The notes below the pieces were generated by a model. That model was not told the origin of the DNA. It was given only the letters and a program-made list of their open reading frames with translations, and ran no database searches. The translations under genes were made by a program, and so were the position numbers. A stretch of DNA of 64,000 nucleotides from CAVSUZ01 sp963791885 (GTDB lineage: Bacteria; Pseudomonadota; Alphaproteobacteria; Acetobacterales; Acetobacteraceae), in NCBI GenBank assembly GCA_963791885.1, contig CAWBUL010000006.1, positions 2,232,001 to 2,296,000 on the forward strand, written 5' to 3'. Numbering within the stretch: position 1 is the stretch's first letter; each line of letters begins with the position of its first letter. Shown here one piece after another: positions 55,401-63,069 of the stretch.

Positions 55401-55583
55401 CGATGTCATCACCTCGGCGCTCGCGCCCGGATAAAAGGTCGAGACCTGGATCGTCGGATAATCCACCTCCGGCAGCGCGGAGACGGGCAGAAAGAAATAT
55501 GCGGCGATGCCCACGAGCAGGATCGCCGCCATAAAAAGACAGGTGCCGACCGGGCGAAGAATAAAAAGGGCGGACGGGTTCAC
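52470..55583 (-). CDS. RND efflux pump inner-membrane subunit (MdtB/MuxB-like)
   Basis: A complete 1,037-residue RND transporter. The N-terminal MNPSALFILRPVGTCLFMAA, GFVVDDAIVMIENVARFVEA in helix 4 and the QLEEMPG-like and PAPPIYAKVNPADAPILTLA segments in the pore domain are all typical. It is homologous to the following gene but clearly distinct, and together they resemble MdtB-MdtC and MuxB-MuxC heteromeric pumps. It overlaps the adaptor gene upstream and the second pump gene downstream by 4 bp each. Confidence 0.92.
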   Translation of the reverse strand: MNPSALFILRPVGTCLFMAAILLVGIAAYFFLPVSALPEVDYPTIQVSTFYPGASAEVMTSAVTAPLEVQLGEMPGLNQMFSQSTAGASVITLQFNLDLSLDVAEQEVQAAINAAGNLLPSDLPAPPIYAKVNPADAPILTLALTSKTLPLTQVEDLADTRLAQRISQQPGVGLVSISGGQRPAVRIQVNPRALAAYGLNIDDLRTTLGNANVDDPKGSFDGPAQSSTINDNDQISSASGYADLVIAYKNGDPVRLRDVATVVQGAENTRLAAWANKTPAVILNIQRQPGANVIQVVDQIKKLLPEMTATLPPSIQVSVLTDRTGTIRASVSDVEFELLLAVVLVVLVIFLFLRNLPATVIPSLSVPLSLVGTLAVMYLVGFSLDNLSLMALTISTGFVVDDAIVMIENVARFVEAGESPMAAALKGAGQIGFTIISLTASLIAVLIPLLFMGGVVGRLFHEFAITLSVTIVFSAIVSLTLVPMMCARLLRHRPELQRWRFDLAAERGFNWIVGRYDRALNVVLDHQPLTLLVALITLALTVWLYVVLPKGFFPVQDTGLIQAISVAPQSISFPAMEQRQQALADAILKDPDVVSLSSFVGVDGSNMTLNTGRFLINLKPRDARISNVTQIINRLQEETHGVLGISLYMQPVQDLTLDLSVSRTQYQFVLENPNLSELSTWVPKLVQKLQAAPELTDVAADLADQGMEASLVIDRSAAARYGITPATVDNALYDMFGQRIISTIYTQSNQYRVIMEALPADQRTLAGLNSIYLPSSAVSGGQVPLSAVVHVEQKAGPLEITHLGQFPATTISFNIAPGSSLGAAVTAVRKAEADVGLPVSFITAFQGAAAALESSLSNELLLVAAAIITVYIVLGVLYESFIHPITILSTLPSAGLGALIALAISGGQIDVISIIGIILLIGIVKKNAIMMIDFALEAEREEGRPPREAIHQAALLRFRPILMTTMAALLGALPLMLGTGTGSELRNPLGITIVGGLLVSQVLTLFTTPVIYLAFDRLARRVTGRGPSTMAGDEAVT

Positions 55584-56890
55584 CCCTGCTGCGTTCCCCC
55601 CGCCGGCTTGCCACCTTTCCGGTTTCCGCGGTACTGGCCAGTGCTGTTGCCTTTTTGCGGCGTCGCCGCGGCCCCGCCTGTGTTTCCCGCCTGCGCCGTG
55701 GGGACGGTGACTTTCATGCCGTCCTTCAGCCGGTCGCTGCCGTCCGTCACGACCCGCTCGCCGGCCGTCAGGCCGGAGATCACCTGCTGGTACTGTCCAT
55801 CCACCGTCCCGAGCTTCACCAGCGTCGATTGCACCGTGTTGTCGGGCTTGATCACCCAGACGAACGACCCGTTCGGTCCAAGTTGCACCGCGGGTACCGG
55901 CACGCGCACCACATTCGTCAGCGTGTTCACCAGCAGATGTGCGTTAACGAACTGGTTGGGGAACAGCTGGTTCTTGGTGTTCGGAAAGATCGCCCGCAGC
56001 TTCACCGTACCGGTGGACGTATCCATCTGGTTGTCGATGGTCTCAAGCTTGCCGCTGTCGATCTGGGTCGTGTTGGTCTGATCGTACGCGTCCACCTCTA
56101 ATGTTGCACCCTGCGCAATCCGCGCCTGCACCTCATCCAGATCCTGCTGCGGAATGGAAAATATTACCGACATCGGCTGCATCTGGGTGATAACGACCAG
56201 CCCGTTCGTGTCCGAGGTTTGCACGTAGTTGCCGGGATCGACCTGGCGCAGCCCGACGCGGCCGTCGATGGGTGAGACGATGTGGGCGTACGCGATATTG
56301 AGCTGATCCGTCGACACGGCAGCCTGATCCGACTTAACCGTGCCCTGGTCCTGCTGCACCAGATAGACCTGATCCTGCACCTGCTGCTTCGCAATTGAAT
56401 CCTGACGTCCCAGCGTCTGATAACGCGCGAGATCTGCCTGTGCTTGCGCCAGCAGGCCTTGGTCGTGCCCGAGTTGTCCCTGATCTTTTAGCAATTGCGC
56501 CTGATACGGCCGGTCGTCGATCTGCATCAGGAAGTCGGCCTTCTTGACCATCTGGCCTTCCTGGAACGCCACCTGAGTCAATTGACCATTGATCTGCGTC
56601 TTGACCGTAACCGTATCCAGCGGTGTGACCGTCCCCAGTTCGCTCAGGATGACCCGGATGTCACCGGTGCCGATCGTCTCGGCCCCCACCGGCTGGGGCG
56701 CATTGGCGAACGACGGGGACCGTTGCGCCGGCCGATGAACCACCACCCACACGCACACGACGACGACAACCAGAAGCAGAAGCAGCCCCAGCCACTTCCA
56801 CCGGGAATGACGGACGTGGTCCGAGTGGGACGCGTGATCGGCATCAGGCGGCAACGCCGACCGATCAACCCGCTCATCCATCCCGGGCAA
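55580..56890 (-). CDS. RND efflux membrane-fusion adaptor (MdtA/MuxA-like)
   Basis: A 436-residue periplasmic adaptor, first gene of the efflux operon. One hydrophobic anchor (about residues 30-50) follows a short basic N-terminus. The body has the biotinyl-lipoyl halves VKTQINGQLTQVAFQEGQMV and IVSPIDGRVGLRQVDPGNYV flanking an alpha-helical hairpin with Q-rich heptads (DQGQLGHDQGLLAQAQADLA), then a beta barrel and a tail rich in Gly, Gln and Lys. It connects the RND pair to the outer-membrane channel. The gap upstream (about 300 bp to the VOC gene) must hold the operon promoter. Confidence 0.92.
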   Translation of the reverse strand: MPGMDERVDRSALPPDADHASHSDHVRHSRWKWLGLLLLLVVVVVCVWVVVHRPAQRSPSFANAPQPVGAETIGTGDIRVILSELGTVTPLDTVTVKTQINGQLTQVAFQEGQMVKKADFLMQIDDRPYQAQLLKDQGQLGHDQGLLAQAQADLARYQTLGRQDSIAKQQVQDQVYLVQQDQGTVKSDQAAVSTDQLNIAYAHIVSPIDGRVGLRQVDPGNYVQTSDTNGLVVITQMQPMSVIFSIPQQDLDEVQARIAQGATLEVDAYDQTNTTQIDSGKLETIDNQMDTSTGTVKLRAIFPNTKNQLFPNQFVNAHLLVNTLTNVVRVPVPAVQLGPNGSFVWVIKPDNTVQSTLVKLGTVDGQYQQVISGLTAGERVVTDGSDRLKDGMKVTVPTAQAGNTGGAAATPQKGNSTGQYRGNRKGGKPAGGTQQG

Positions 56891-57190
56891 CCCACAACAG
56901 CACCAACGCCCCCACCTCCTTCTCGCGACCTCCTTGCTCCAATCGGCTCGGCCCGGTCCAGGGTTTTGGCCTGAACTGACCTGCCCTCACACCTCTACTG
57001 GGGAATGCACGGGGCGAAATTGGGGCCGTGCCGAGGCAATCTAGCCCCGCCGTGTTTCAACGACTGTGATTCGAGGCAACGGAAGGTAACGGAGCTATCA
57101 ACTCTCTCTGAAGCCGGCAGCCGGCCCCCCGCGCGGAAGCTCACGATCGGTCTATGATAGGGATCAGTCAGGTTGGCGACGGGGGAAAAC
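56891..57190. other. Divergent intergenic region between the efflux operon and the VOC gene
   Basis: About 300 bp with no gene I can support. It separates two divergent transcription units, so promoters for both are expected, but I could not identify clear -35/-10 pairs. GGGGGAAAAC precedes the VOC start. Confidence 0.5.
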
Positions 57191-57556
57191 ATGACCATCA
57201 CCCTCAACCACACAATCGTACCGGCACGTGACAAGGAAATTGCGGCCCGGTTCTTCGCGGATATTTTCGGCCTTGCCTATGATGGCCCGGCGGGTCACTT
57301 CGCCCCGGTGAAGGTAAACCCGGAACTGACCTTCGACTTCGACAACGCCAACTCCTTCGAGCGCCATCATTACGCATTCCACGTCAGTGATGCCGAGTTC
57401 GACGCGATCCTCCGACGGGTCCAGGCCGCGGGAATAACCTATGGAAGCGATCCCTGGCACACTGATAACTGCCAACTGAACGATTGGAATGGCGGTCGGG
57501 GTTTCTATTTCCATGACCCCGACGGGCATCTGCTGGAATTGTTAACACGCACCTGA
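57191..57556 (+). CDS. VOC-superfamily protein (glyoxalase/dioxygenase fold)
   Basis: A 121-residue single-module pair of beta-alpha-beta-beta-beta units. LNHTIVPARDKEIAARFFAD carries the first metal His, HHYAFHVSDAEFDAIL the second, and the end GFYFHDPDGHLLELLTR the conserved Glu. Such proteins are metal-dependent lyases, dioxygenases or resistance proteins; this one is not assignable further. The ATG at 57191, after GGGGGAAAAC, is preferred over an upstream TTG. It precedes a DUF5996 gene by 22 bp on the same strand. Confidence 0.85.
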   Translation: MTITLNHTIVPARDKEIAARFFADIFGLAYDGPAGHFAPVKVNPELTFDFDNANSFERHHYAFHVSDAEFDAILRRVQAAGITYGSDPWHTDNCQLNDWNGGRGFYFHDPDGHLLELLTRT

Positions 57557-57578
57557 ACAGTTCAGACCGGAGATTCAG

Positions 57579-58514
57579 ATGACCAGCGCGCCGCGACAAA
57601 ATGCCACCCTGGCGACCTGGCCGGAGCTGCCACTCGACGCCTGGCGGGACACCTGCGCCACGCTCCACATGTGGACGCAGGTGATCGGGAAAATCCGCCT
57701 TGCGCAGGCACCCTTGATCAACCACTGGTGGCAGGTTCCGCTTTATGTCACCAGCCGCGGCCTGACCACTTCGCCGATTCCATACCGTGACAGCACGTTT
57801 CAGATCGACTTCGACTTCACCGATCATCGCCTGAGAGTTGTCACTGCTGACGGTGCGATCGAGACGGTGCCGCTGCAGCCAATGTCCGTTGCTGATTTCC
57901 ACCGCAGCGTCATGGATCGTCTGCACTCGCTCGGGCTGGATGTGCACATCTGGACGATGCCGGTCGAGATCGCCAATCCGATCCGGTTCGAAGCCGACCG
58001 GCAGCATGCGGCGTACGACGCCGAGTATGCCCACCGTTTCTGGCGCATCCTGGTTCAGGCGGATCGCCTGTTCACAGCCTTCCGTGCGCGCTTCACGGGT
58101 AAGGTTAGCCCAATACATTTCTTCTGGGGCAGCTTCGACCTGGCGGTAACGCGCTTTTCGGGCCGGGCCGCCCCGTCGAAGCCCGATGCCGATCCCATCA
58201 CCCGAGAGGCCTATTCGCACGAGGTCAGCAGCCTCGGCTTCTGGCCTGGTGGCGATGGGGTCGAATATCCGGCCTTCTACTCCTATGCGTATCCCGAACC
58301 GGCGGCCTATCCCCAGGCACCGGTCAGACCCGCCGAAGCCTTTTACGATCAGGGACTGGGTCAGTTCATCTTGCCCTACGATGCGGTTCGCCGGGCGCCA
58401 TCGCCGGATGCCGCGCTGCTCGATTTTGCCCAGACGACTTATGAGGCCGCGGCCAACCTGGCCAAGTGGGATCGTCCGCAGCTTGAACGCAGCGACCATC
58501 CGGGCGCGGTGTGA
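57579..58514 (+). CDS. DUF5996 family protein
   Basis: A 311-residue soluble protein matching the DUF5996 layout: WPELPLDAWRDTCATLHMWT near the N-terminus, HWWQVPLYVTSRGLTTSPIP, HFFWGSFDLAVTRFSGR around residue 185, and SLGFWPGGDGVEYPAFYSYA around residue 213. The family is common next to small stress or resistance genes and has no proven function. No membrane or signal segment. GGAGATTCAG precedes the ATG. Confidence 0.88.
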   Translation: MTSAPRQNATLATWPELPLDAWRDTCATLHMWTQVIGKIRLAQAPLINHWWQVPLYVTSRGLTTSPIPYRDSTFQIDFDFTDHRLRVVTADGAIETVPLQPMSVADFHRSVMDRLHSLGLDVHIWTMPVEIANPIRFEADRQHAAYDAEYAHRFWRILVQADRLFTAFRARFTGKVSPIHFFWGSFDLAVTRFSGRAAPSKPDADPITREAYSHEVSSLGFWPGGDGVEYPAFYSYAYPEPAAYPQAPVRPAEAFYDQGLGQFILPYDAVRRAPSPDAALLDFAQTTYEAAANLAKWDRPQLERSDHPGAV

Positions 58515-58559
58515 CGAGGGCGCACAAACCCACCCGACCTCAACCTTTGACGCCTGACC

Positions 58560-59171
58560 TCAGTTCTGTGCCACGGAGCCGTTTGACCGATCGATTTTCG
58601 CCTGGACGCAGCCAAACCACTCCCGCCCGGCCACATTGGCGGCCGGGATCCGCAGCGCCGGAATCAGAGCGTGCGCAAGCTCCGTCCGAAGCATGCCGCC
58701 TTCGAGGGCGATCAGCACGTCGTTTTCGGCAGTCTTATTGGCGGGAAGCGCGCCAGCCAAACTGTGCTGGGCGGTCCCTCTCGCCGCCCACACCCACGAG
58801 CCCGTCCTGCCGCGAAACAACAATCTTCCCCGGGCGCCGGCCCGCGCCACCCGAGACCGCAAAGCTGGACCCCAGAGCATGAATTCCAGTTTGCCGTCGC
58901 TGGCAACACTGAACGTGAACGATACCTCGCGATTGACAGCCCGAGCGACGCAGGCGGTCTGCGTGACAGAAAATGACCAGCCAGCCGTGACCGGCTCCGG
59001 TCGCTTTGGAGAATCAATCACCGGCGGCGGTGGCGCGAGAACGACCGGCGCGAGCGGTGGTGGGGGTGGATGACACGCCGCCAGACTCGCGAGCAATACG
59101 CCTGATACAAACCATTGCACCAATGTCCCAACCGCGCGCTCTGCACCAGGCAGCAGCAACCCGCGTCTCAT
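58560..59171 (-). CDS. Putative lipoprotein of the ExeA-like ATPase operon
   Basis: A 203-residue exported protein. A leader with hydrophobic core ends LLASLAAC, an acceptable lipobox. A Pro-rich tether (PPPPPLAPVVLAPPPP) follows and then a domain of about 150 residues with TAGWSFSVTQTACVARAVNR and LEFMLWGPALRSRVARAG. I do not recognise the family. The ATG at 59171 overlaps the TGA of the preceding gene (ATGA), so it is translated with the rest of the operon. Tether plus globular domain suggests it sits on a membrane and contacts something in the periplasm. Confidence 0.7.
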   Translation of the reverse strand: MRRGLLLPGAERAVGTLVQWFVSGVLLASLAACHPPPPPLAPVVLAPPPPVIDSPKRPEPVTAGWSFSVTQTACVARAVNREVSFTFSVASDGKLEFMLWGPALRSRVARAGARGRLLFRGRTGSWVWAARGTAQHSLAGALPANKTAENDVLIALEGGMLRTELAHALIPALRIPAANVAGREWFGCVQAKIDRSNGSVAQN

Positions 59172-59566
59172 TGCGGCGCTCGGATCGAAAATCGGTGCCA
59201 CTCGCTCAGAACATAATCGGGATCAGTCACGCCCACTGTGTAAACCCGCCAGGCGTAGTCGCCGGTTTTGCCGTCCAGCGTCACTGTGACTGCCGCGCGG
59301 TCGATGTAGCTCGCAAAGACTTCCGAAAGCTTCTCAGCTCCGATCGAGTCAACTTCGACAAAGAAGCGCACCCGTTCGCGCGTCGGATCAGTCTTCCAAA
59401 CAAGCGTGACATGTGTTGGATCGGAGTCCGCCTGGACTTCTGCTCCGTCAGTTGGCGTGATCAGACTGGCGGGCTCAACTTTCAAATCTGCAAAGGAAAA
59501 ATCGCGAACAGCAAGCGACGCGACTGCAATCAGGAGCATGAAAGCGGTGCGGTGCTGCATCCCCAT
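59168..59566 (-). CDS. Exported beta-sandwich protein of the ExeA-like ATPase operon
   Basis: A 132-residue protein with an N-terminal signal peptide (MGMQHRTAFMLLIAVASLAV) and one immunoglobulin/fibronectin-III-like module. The module reads SLITPTDGAEVQADSDPTHV, TLVWKTDPTRERVRFFVEVD and DYAWRVYTVGVTDPDYVLSE, with the W-x-V-Y strand expected of such folds. No enzyme motif is present. It probably binds a partner in the periplasm. It lies between the ATPase and the lipoprotein, linked to the latter by a 4-bp overlap and to the former by a 22-bp gap. Confidence 0.7.
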   Translation of the reverse strand: MGMQHRTAFMLLIAVASLAVRDFSFADLKVEPASLITPTDGAEVQADSDPTHVTLVWKTDPTRERVRFFVEVDSIGAEKLSEVFASYIDRAAVTVTLDGKTGDYAWRVYTVGVTDPDYVLSEWHRFSIRAPQ

Positions 59567-59588
59567 ACCTCAGATCAATCCCGGTCTC

Positions 59589-61234
59589 TCATTCATGCCC
59601 CACGTCGACTTCGATGGTGCCCGGGCGCGGCAGTCCCTGAATGACTGAGAATCGCGCCAGCGTTGCCGCCCTATAGTCGCCGCTGAGACGATTCATGATC
59701 GCGTCGGCCACCCCTTCGTCCTGAACAAAGTAGTATCTGATCCCCTTCTTCGCGCTCTTGGGCGACACGGGGAATGGATCGAGCACAATGAATCCAGCTT
59801 CTCGCAGAACGCGGCTGACATTCAGGCTGCGCTGCAGTGCAGCGTCATCGCCCCATGCATAGGTTACCACGACCCGGATTGAGGCAGCGGACGGCAGCGT
59901 GATCCTAGTTGCGGCGGGGGGCGCGACCGCTGGAACTGGCGTGTTTGCCCCGGAGGTCTGTCCAGCCGGCGCCGCTATTGTTGGCTTGGCAGGCGCCACG
60001 GCGGTCGTTGCTGGCGGGGGCGGTGCTGGCGGTACGGGGCTTGTGGCGGTGGCCGCGCGCGCTGACGCCGGGCTTGTTTTCGTCTCCGAGGAGGAGTTGG
60101 CAGCCGAGGCGGGGGGCTCTGGATGACCCTTGCACTTTGACCGCTTCCGGCCCCTTCCGCGGGCGGCGTCGCCGCGGTGGTTGCTGATTTGGATGGCGGC
60201 GGTGTCGGCGCTGCAACAGGAGACGACGATGCCTCGGTCGGCCTATGCCGCGTCAACCATATCCTCTCACTCAGAAGGCCCTGGCGGTCCCACCACAGCA
60301 AAACCGCGATGGCCGCGATGAACAAAGCACCTGCCGCGATCCAGGGAGCGATCCGTCGCCGCGTGGGCTTCCGCCCTTCTTCCGAGGCATCATCGGCGGC
60401 AGATCCCTCGGCCAGTCCACCCCGGTACACGGATGCAACGGTTTCGAGAGGCGGGATATCCAAGGTGTTCTGCGGCAGCGCCGGAACCACGCTATCAGGA
60501 TCGTGGCGTCCGTCTTCTTTGGCCGAGAAGCCCGCGATCTCTGCCAGGTTTGTCTCCGCGCCCCCGCCCTGGACCGCGATCGCCATCTCCACATGCTCGA
60601 GCAAGACGCGAGGGGAGCACTCATCCGCCCCAACGAAGAGCGCCAGCTTGAGAAGCGATGCGAGCAGCCTGGGCACCCCGTGACAGTGAGTGATGAGCCG
60701 TTCCCAGGCATCCGGCGCCAGGCAATCCAGCGGCAGTCCGAAATGCGCCATCCATTCCCCGAGGAATGCCGTCGCTTCTTCGTCGGTAAGGAGTGGCAAA
60801 GGGACCACAGTGCCTTCCCGGAATTCCATGAAACGGCCATAGAATGACGGTAGTGCGGCGAGGACGACCGTGATGAGGGCCTTCCCGGCAAGCATGTCGC
60901 ACGAAGCGCGGCTCAGCCGCTCCGCCTCGTCCACAAGGACAACGCCGTCCGTTGGGAATTCGCAGGAAACGTCGCTGAACTCCGAAAAGGCGATCACGGG
61001 CCTGACGGGCTGCAACGTCTCCTCGACATCTCGGAGCAGGGTGGTCTTGCCCGAACCCGCGGGGCCGAGGATCGCAATAAGATGGCAGCGTGCCTCCACG
61101 AGGCTCAGAGTTTTGTCGCGCGCGTCACGCCAGGCCGGATGCGCGATCACAGGTGCCGGACGGCTCATGATCTGCATCAGATCGTCCGGTGAGGGTAGAA
61201 CGGGGATCTCGGGCTGGGCGACCCTGTGATCCAT
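59589..61234 (-). pseudogene. ExeA-like membrane-anchored AAA ATPase with C-terminal SPOR/LytR-C-like domain, frameshift in a poly-C tract
   Basis: A fusion of about 548 residues. The N-terminal cytosolic AAA domain has Walker A GPAGSGKT (57-64) and Walker B GVVLVDEAERL (97-107), as in ExeA/GspA ATPases that act on peptidoglycan and secretins. One membrane helix (about 297-315) follows, then a Pro/Ala/Thr-rich linker. The linker changes frame at six G's (60111-60116 on the plus strand); adding one base lets it run into SAASIRVVVTYAWGDDAALQ and GIRYYFVQDEGVADAIMNRL, a periplasmic domain ending PRPGTIEVDVG. A start six codons upstream (61252) is also possible. It heads a three-gene operon with two exported partners. 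Confidence 0.7.
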
Positions 61235-61587
61235 CACGGCTCCCAACGACATCCGCCGGCTCCGGGTGAAATGTTCTGGCTCCAGCTAAAGGATTCATGA
61301 CCGATCTTGCGTAACCTGCACAAGACCCCCGCCTGACGGCAGCTTCTCTGCAACCCCAATACGTCGCGGCCTGGCAGCGGCAGGCGGAGCTGGTCCGGAC
61401 GTTTCGGTTGGCAATAAGTTGCGTCTGGGAAGGTTCCACGAGTGGCGGAGCCTCGGGTCGCATGGGCGTGCTTCCCGCCCCTGGGAGGCTGCCCCTTGGC
61501 AAGCGGCCCCTTACGGCGCAGGATCGCTATATCCAATCATATATGGCGCGTCAGCGCCTGACTCTCTGCTGAAAGGACCGATCGGCG
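61235..61587. other. Divergent intergenic region between the ATPase operon and the aldehyde dehydrogenase
   Basis: About 350 bp between two outward-facing genes. I see no gene and no clear promoter pair; a T/A-rich patch (TATATCCAATCATATATGG, 61529-61547) about 45 bp before the dehydrogenase start is the best candidate for a promoter core. Confidence 0.4.
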
Positions 61588-63022
61588 ATGTATCGTGACG
61601 TGTCTCTATTCATCGATGGTGCCTGGGCACCCGGCTGCCGCTGGCCGCACGTTGGACGTGATGAACCCCGCGACCGGCGAACGCATTGGCGCCGTCGCTC
61701 ATGCCGCTCGGTCGGATCTGGATCGCGCGCTGGAGGCGGCGGAGAAGGGGTTCAAGCAATGGCGCAAGGTCTCGGCCTTCGACCGCTCGAAGGTGATGCG
61801 CAAGGCGGCCAATTTGTTGCGTGAGCGTGCGGATGAGATTGCGGCCTTGCTGACGATGGAGCAGGGCAAGCCGCTGGCGGAAGCGAAAGGCGAAGTGCTG
61901 GCTGCGGCGGATGTTGTCGATTGGTTCGCAGAAGAGGCGCGCCGCACCTATGGCCGCGTCGTTCCCGCGCGGGCGGAGGGCATCTACCAGCTTGTGGTGA
62001 AGGAGCCGGTCGGACCCGTGGCGGCATTCACGCCTTGGAATTTTCCGATCGACCAAGTGGTGCGCAAGCTGTCCTGCGCGCTGGCAGCCGGATGCTCCAT
62101 CATCGTCAAGGCGCCCGAAGAAACACCGGCCTCACCGGCCGAGCTGATCCGCTGCTTCGCCGACGCGGGCGTACCAGCCGGTGTAATGAATTTGGTGTAC
62201 GGCGTACCGGCCGAAATCTCGGAGTACCTGATCCCGCATCCGACCATCCGGAAGATTTCGTTCACCGGCTCTACTGCCATCGGTAAGCAGCTTGCGGCGC
62301 TGGCCGGTGCGCATATGAAGCGTGTCACCATGGAGCTGGGCGGGCACGCGCCGGCCATCGTGTTTGACGATGCGGATGTCGATACGGCGAGTCGTCTTCT
62401 GGCGACGGCGAAATATCGCAATGCGGGTCAGGTCTGCGTGTCGCCGACGCGGGTCCTGGTGCAGGAATGCGTGTACGATCAGTTCGTCTCGGGCTTCGTG
62501 CAACACAGCAAATCGGTGAAAGTCGGGGACGGACTGGAGAGCGGCACGATTATGGGCCCGATGGCGAACCCACGCCGCATCAGCGCGATGGAAAGCTTCA
62601 TCGGCGATGCGGTTCAGCACGGCGCGACGCTGCAGACCGGCGGTCACCGCATCGGCAACAAGGGCAACTTTTTCGAACCGACGGTGCTGACCGACGCTTC
62701 GAAAGACACGCGCGTGATGAATGAGGAGCCGTTCGGGCCGCTGGCGGTAATCTCCCCCTTCAGCACGTTCGATGAGGTCGTATCGGAGGCCAATCGCCTG
62801 CCATACGGTCTGGCGTCGTACGCATATACCCGCTCGGCCAAGACAGCCAACGCCATCGCCGCCGCGGTGGAAAGCGGCATGATCTCCATCAATCACCATG
62901 GCCTGGCCCTGCCGGAAGTGCCGTTCGGCGGCGTCAAGGATTCCGGCTACGGATCCGAAGGCGGATTGGAGGCGATTGAGAATTATCTGAACACGAAATT
63001 CGTCTCGCAAGCCGGTCTGTAA
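61588..63022 (+). pseudogene. NAD(P)-dependent aldehyde dehydrogenase (succinate-semialdehyde type), one frameshift near the start
   Basis: A 477-residue ALDH. The first frame reads MYRDVSLFIDGAWAP; the next continues AAAGRTLDVMNPATGERIGA to the end. One extra G in CACCCGGCTGCC (near 61632) accounts for the change. All core motifs are intact: FTPWNFPID, KAPEETPASPAELIR, FTGSTAIGKQ, the catalytic Glu in TMELGGHAP and the catalytic Cys in NAGQVCVSP. Sequence style suggests succinate-semialdehyde or a related small-acid aldehyde as substrate. An internal ATG at 61595 also opens this frame but would give an unnatural N-terminus. Confidence 0.88.
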
Positions 63023-63069
63023 CGGCACGGAACGCAGCAGGCGTGGGCGATAGACCGCCGCTGGCGGCA

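Noticed and set aside
49177..56890. The two RND genes as a recent tandem duplication
   Set aside because: They are clearly different at protein level and match the MdtB-type and MdtC-type subunits, so this is an old heteromeric pump arrangement.
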